Positions 61,413 through 64,000 of a DNA stretch of 64,000 nucleotides are shown piece after piece. Position 1 is the first letter of the stretch; each line of letters starts with the position of its first letter. The notes under the pieces were generated by a model. The model had not been told where the DNA came from. It made no database searches and saw nothing but the letters and a program-made list of their open reading frames with translations. The position numbers and the translations under genes are program-made. This DNA is from Bradyrhizobium iriomotense (lineage in GTDB: Bacteria > Pseudomonadota > Alphaproteobacteria > Rhizobiales > Xanthobacteraceae): assembly GCF_030160715.1 (NCBI RefSeq), contig NZ_BSOW01000018.1, positions 1-64,000 of the forward strand, given 5' to 3'.

Positions 61413-62708
61413 GTGGCGAGCCGCGCAAATCATCTGATTTTGCTGGGATGTGCGCTGCTGTGCGCTGCAGCATTGCCGTGTTCTGATTCCAGGCCCGTCG
61501 CGGCCGCGGAAAGCCAGCCGCAAGCTGCCGTTCCGGCGTCGAATTTCCCGGTTGTCTCCGCGGCGCGCCTCGCCGGGGACAGCAGCCAGACCCGCCTTAT
61601 TCTCGATCTCGACCAGACCATCACGTTCCGGGCCTTCACCCTGGCGGACCCGTACCGGGTCGTGGTCGATGTTCCCCAGATCAATTTCCAGCTTCCTACC
61701 GGCACCGGGACGGCCGGGCGCGGGCTGGTCAAGGCGTTCCGCTATGGCCTCGTGATGCCGGGCGGCTCGCGAATCGTGCTCGACCTCGCGGGCCCCGCCA
61801 GGATCGCCAATTCCTACGTGCTCGAGGCCGCCAACGGCCAGCCGGCGCGGCTGGTGCTGGAGCTCGAGGAGGTCGATCGCGCTGCTTTCGTCCAGTCGAT
61901 GGCGCCGGAGAGCCGGGCTGCCCTGCGCCCGCCGACAACGGATGCTCCCCCGGCGCCAGCGGCGCCCGAGCCGGCCCAACAAAAACCCGTAGTGCCGACG
62001 GATTCGCGTCCCGTGGTGGTGATCGATCCCGGCCATGGCGGCATCGACAACGGCACGCAGTCGAGCGGCGAGAGCGAAAAGAACCTGGTGCTGGCCTTTG
62101 GTCTCGCCCTGCGCGACCGGCTTGAGAAGAGCGGCAAGTACCGGGTGGTGATGACCCGTGATGATGACACCTTCATCCCGCTGAACGACCGGGTCAAAGT
62201 CGCGCGCTCCCTGAACGCTGCGCTGTTCGTCTCGATCCATGCCGACGCATTGCCCCGCAAGGAAGGCGACGCGCAGGGCGCCACGATCTACACGCTGTCG
62301 GACAAGGCTTCCGACGCGGAGGCCGAGCGGCTGGCGGACACCGAAAACAAGTCCGACGCGATCGGCGGGGTCAACCTATCCGACGAGCCGACCGACGTCG
62401 CGGACATCCTGATCGACCTGGCGCAGCGGGAAACCCGTACCTTTTCAAACCGTTTTGCCCGCCTTTTGATGGGCGAGATGAAGACGACGGTGCGGATGCA
62501 CAAGCATCCCCTGAAGTCAGCAGGCTTCCGGGTGCTGAAGGCGCCCGACGTGCCTTCGGTGCTGGTCGAGCTGGGCTACGTCTCCAACAAGGGAGACCTC
62601 GAGCATCTGGTCTCCGAGAGCTGGCGTTCCCGGACTGTGACGTCAATGGCCCAGGCCATCGACGCCTTTTTGGCCAAGCGGCTGGCGACTGCCGGATCCA
62701 GCAACTGA
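61413..62708 (+). CDS. amiC: N-acetylmuramoyl-L-alanine amidase with AMIN domain
   Basis: A 431-aa cell-wall hydrolase: signal segment (HLILLGCALLCAAALPCS), AMIN domain at about 45-155 (TRLILDLDQTITFRAFTLADPYRVVVDVPQ), Pro-rich linker, and Amidase_3 domain with zinc ligands His in VVIDPGHGGIDNG, Glu in SGESEKNL and His in FVSIHADALPR, plus catalytic Glu in VELGYVSN. It splits peptidoglycan at the septum. The start is a GTG at 61413 with GGAGG 10 bases upstream. The next gene, PBP1A, is also in the cell wall pathway. Confidence 0.93.
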   Translation: MASRANHLILLGCALLCAAALPCSDSRPVAAAESQPQAAVPASNFPVVSAARLAGDSSQTRLILDLDQTITFRAFTLADPYRVVVDVPQINFQLPTGTGTAGRGLVKAFRYGLVMPGGSRIVLDLAGPARIANSYVLEAANGQPARLVLELEEVDRAAFVQSMAPESRAALRPPTTDAPPAPAAPEPAQQKPVVPTDSRPVVVIDPGHGGIDNGTQSSGESEKNLVLAFGLALRDRLEKSGKYRVVMTRDDDTFIPLNDRVKVARSLNAALFVSIHADALPRKEGDAQGATIYTLSDKASDAEAERLADTENKSDAIGGVNLSDEPTDVADILIDLAQRETRTFSNRFARLLMGEMKTTVRMHKHPLKSAGFRVLKAPDVPSVLVELGYVSNKGDLEHLVSESWRSRTVTSMAQAIDAFLAKRLATAGSSN

Positions 62709-62768
62709 AAAGGGAGTTTTGGCTGGCCCCGCAAAGCCCTAGTTTGGCCACAGCGGGCGCTCTATAAA

Positions 62769-62812
62769 AACCGCTATGGGGGATTGCGGAATCGATGATC
62801 CCCCGCGGCAAG
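62769..62812. terminator. Possible hairpin after amiC
   Basis: GGGGGAT and ATCCCCC pair across 13 bases at about 62777-62803, 70 bases past the amiC stop. No strong T-run follows, so termination is uncertain. Confidence 0.35.
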
Positions 62813-62934
62813 CGTATTGGGGCCCAAGCCTGGAGCCGGGCCCGACGAATCTCTTAGTGGTGTAATCTTGTACGCCGGATGAATTCGCGACTTGGGAAGG
62901 CGCCTATTGCCGGCGCCAAGAATCGTTACACGAA

Positions 62935-62975
62935 TCGCTCCATGGATCGCTCCATGGGTTGTTCAAGGTTTGAAC
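62935..62975. repeat. Short direct and inverted repeats ahead of PBP1A
   Basis: ATCGCTCCATGG occurs twice back to back at 62935-62956, and GTTCAA-GGT-TTGAAC at 62961-62975 is a perfect inverted repeat. Both lie just before the PBP1A start at 62989 and could be regulatory sites. Confidence 0.4.
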
Positions 62976-62988
62976 GGAAAAACAGATA

Positions 62989-64000
62989 ATGCGCTTGCTG
63001 ATACGGTTCATGGGCTTCCTGTTCGCCGCGGGAACCGTGGTCTTCCTGGTGGGCGTCGGGGCCATGGCAGGCCTGATCTGGCATTTCTCCAAGGATTTGC
63101 CGGACTACTCTCAGCTTCAGGATTATGAACCGCCGGTGATGACCCGCGTCCACGCGGTCGATGGTTCGCTGGTCGGCGAATACGCCAAGGAGCGTCGGCT
63201 TTATCTGCCGATCCAGGCGGTGCCGAAGCTCGTGATCAACGCCTTCCTCGCCGCCGAGGACAAGAATTTCTATGAGCATGGCGGCATCGACTACACCGGC
63301 ATGGCGCGTGCCGGTCTGGTCTATCTCCAGAACTACGGCTCCAACCGTCGTCCGCAGGGTGCCTCGACGATCACCCAGCAGGTTGCCAAGAACTTCCTCC
63401 TGACCAACGAAGTGTCGTTCGCCCGCAAGATCAAGGAAGCCTTGCTGGCGATGCGGATCGAGCGGACCTACTCCAAGGACAAGATCCTCGAGCTGTATCT
63501 GAACGAAATCTATCTCGGCCTCGGCGCCTACGGCATCGCGGCGGCCTCGCTCGTCTATTTCGACAAGTCGGTGAACGAGCTGACGGTCGCGGAAGCGGCT
63601 TATCTGGCGGCGCTGCCCAAGATGCCGGCGACACTGCATCCGGTGCGCAACCGCGACCGCGCCATCGAGCGCCGCAACTACGTGATCGACCGCCTCCAGG
63701 AGAACGGCTGGATCAAGCAGGCTGACGCCGAGAAGGCGCGCAAGGAGCCGCTGGCCGTCACCAACCGTTCCAACGCCGCCCACACCTTCGCTGGCGAATA
63801 TTTTGCCGAGGAAGTCCGCCGTGACATCTTCGAGCGCTATGGCGAGAAGAAGCTCTACGAGGGCGGCCTCTCGGTGCGCACGACGCTCGATCCGAAGATC
63901 CAGGTCATGGCCCGCAAGACCATGGTCACCGGCCTCGTGAACTATGACGAGCAGCAGGGCTATCGCGGCGCGATCAGCAAGCTCGACATTTCTGGCGACT
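62989..64000 (+). CDS. Class A penicillin-binding protein 1A (partial, runs off right edge)
   Basis: The first 337 codons of a PBP1A-type enzyme that polymerises and crosslinks peptidoglycan. A signal-anchor helix (about 6-32) is followed by the glycosyltransferase domain: catalytic Glu90 in AAEDKNFYEHGGIDY, ASTITQQVAKNFLL, RKIKEALLAMRIERTYSKDKILELYLNEIYLG and AAYLAALPKMPA. The transpeptidase domain with its SxxK motif lies past the window. The start is the ATG at 62989 (MRLLIRFMGFL). It sits behind amiC on the same strand. Confidence 0.93.
   Translation, partial: MRLLIRFMGFLFAAGTVVFLVGVGAMAGLIWHFSKDLPDYSQLQDYEPPVMTRVHAVDGSLVGEYAKERRLYLPIQAVPKLVINAFLAAEDKNFYEHGGIDYTGMARAGLVYLQNYGSNRRPQGASTITQQVAKNFLLTNEVSFARKIKEALLAMRIERTYSKDKILELYLNEIYLGLGAYGIAAASLVYFDKSVNELTVAEAAYLAALPKMPATLHPVRNRDRAIERRNYVIDRLQENGWIKQADAEKARKEPLAVTNRSNAAHTFAGEYFAEEVRRDIFERYGEKKLYEGGLSVRTTLDPKIQVMARKTMVTGLVNYDEQQGYRGAISKLDISGD

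Overview
The window looks like a Bradyrhizobium-type alphaproteobacterial chromosome. The support is high GC, a run of housekeeping genes typical of that group (B12-dependent nrdJ, NDUFA12 homologue, aat, accB/accC, aroQ, rne, amiC, PBP1A), BA14K-, DUF1236- and DUF2155-like secreted proteins, and several dispersed palindromic repeats of Bradyrhizobiaceae style. Identification is by reading protein motifs only; no database search was run.

Positions 1 to about 15,000 are an accessory island, with every gene but one on the minus strand. From the left edge it holds a Tn7-like transposition module (TnsB-like DDE transposase cut by the window, an unknown 125-aa protein, TnsA-like endonuclease). Next is a tightly coupled operon (7363 to 3742) encoding two paralogous zinc-ribbon proteins, a metallophosphoesterase, a second, catalytically degenerate TnsA-like protein whose start is disrupted by a frame conflict, a 258-aa protein and an 88-aa protein. 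A divergent ribbon-helix-helix-like gene sits beside a palindromic operator pair. Two recognisable anti-phage systems follow: an ABC-three-component (ABC-3C) system of Rad50-like ATPase, middle component and Mrr-like nuclease effector, and a type II-short CBASS locus of CD-NTase, E2-like protein and patatin phospholipase. An ImmA/IrrE metallopeptidase lies upstream of it. The island ends between 14,883 and 15,115.

Positions 15,116 to 64,000 are core chromosome. nrdJ has a promoter that I can place some 400 bp upstream of the start, overlapped by two NrdR-box-like sites 31 bp apart. Then come an EamA exporter, a cyclase/AAA/TPR regulator coupled to a c-type-cytochrome-like protein, a quinone-oxidoreductase-like MDR protein, a receiver plus hybrid kinase pair, a glycine-rich BA14K protein, the NDUFA12 homologue, a divergent DJ-1/GlxA-AraC pair, an unlisted 46-aa membrane protein, an SBF-type transporter, an esterase, DUF2155 protein, aat, a three-gene phosphorelay (kinase, receiver, receiver-HWE-type kinase), then aroQ-accB-accC, DUF1236 protein, DsbA-like protein and an M48/TPR protease.

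The right part holds an aminotransferase, bioY, dctA, a small sugar-epimerase remnant, a TPR-glycosyltransferase, an amino-acid catabolic cluster (amidase, MFS carrier, DadA-like oxidase) with a divergent XRE-cupin regulator, rne with a striking His/Asp-rich insertion, amiC and the start of a class A penicillin-binding protein cut by the right edge. No rRNA, tRNA or CRISPR array was seen.
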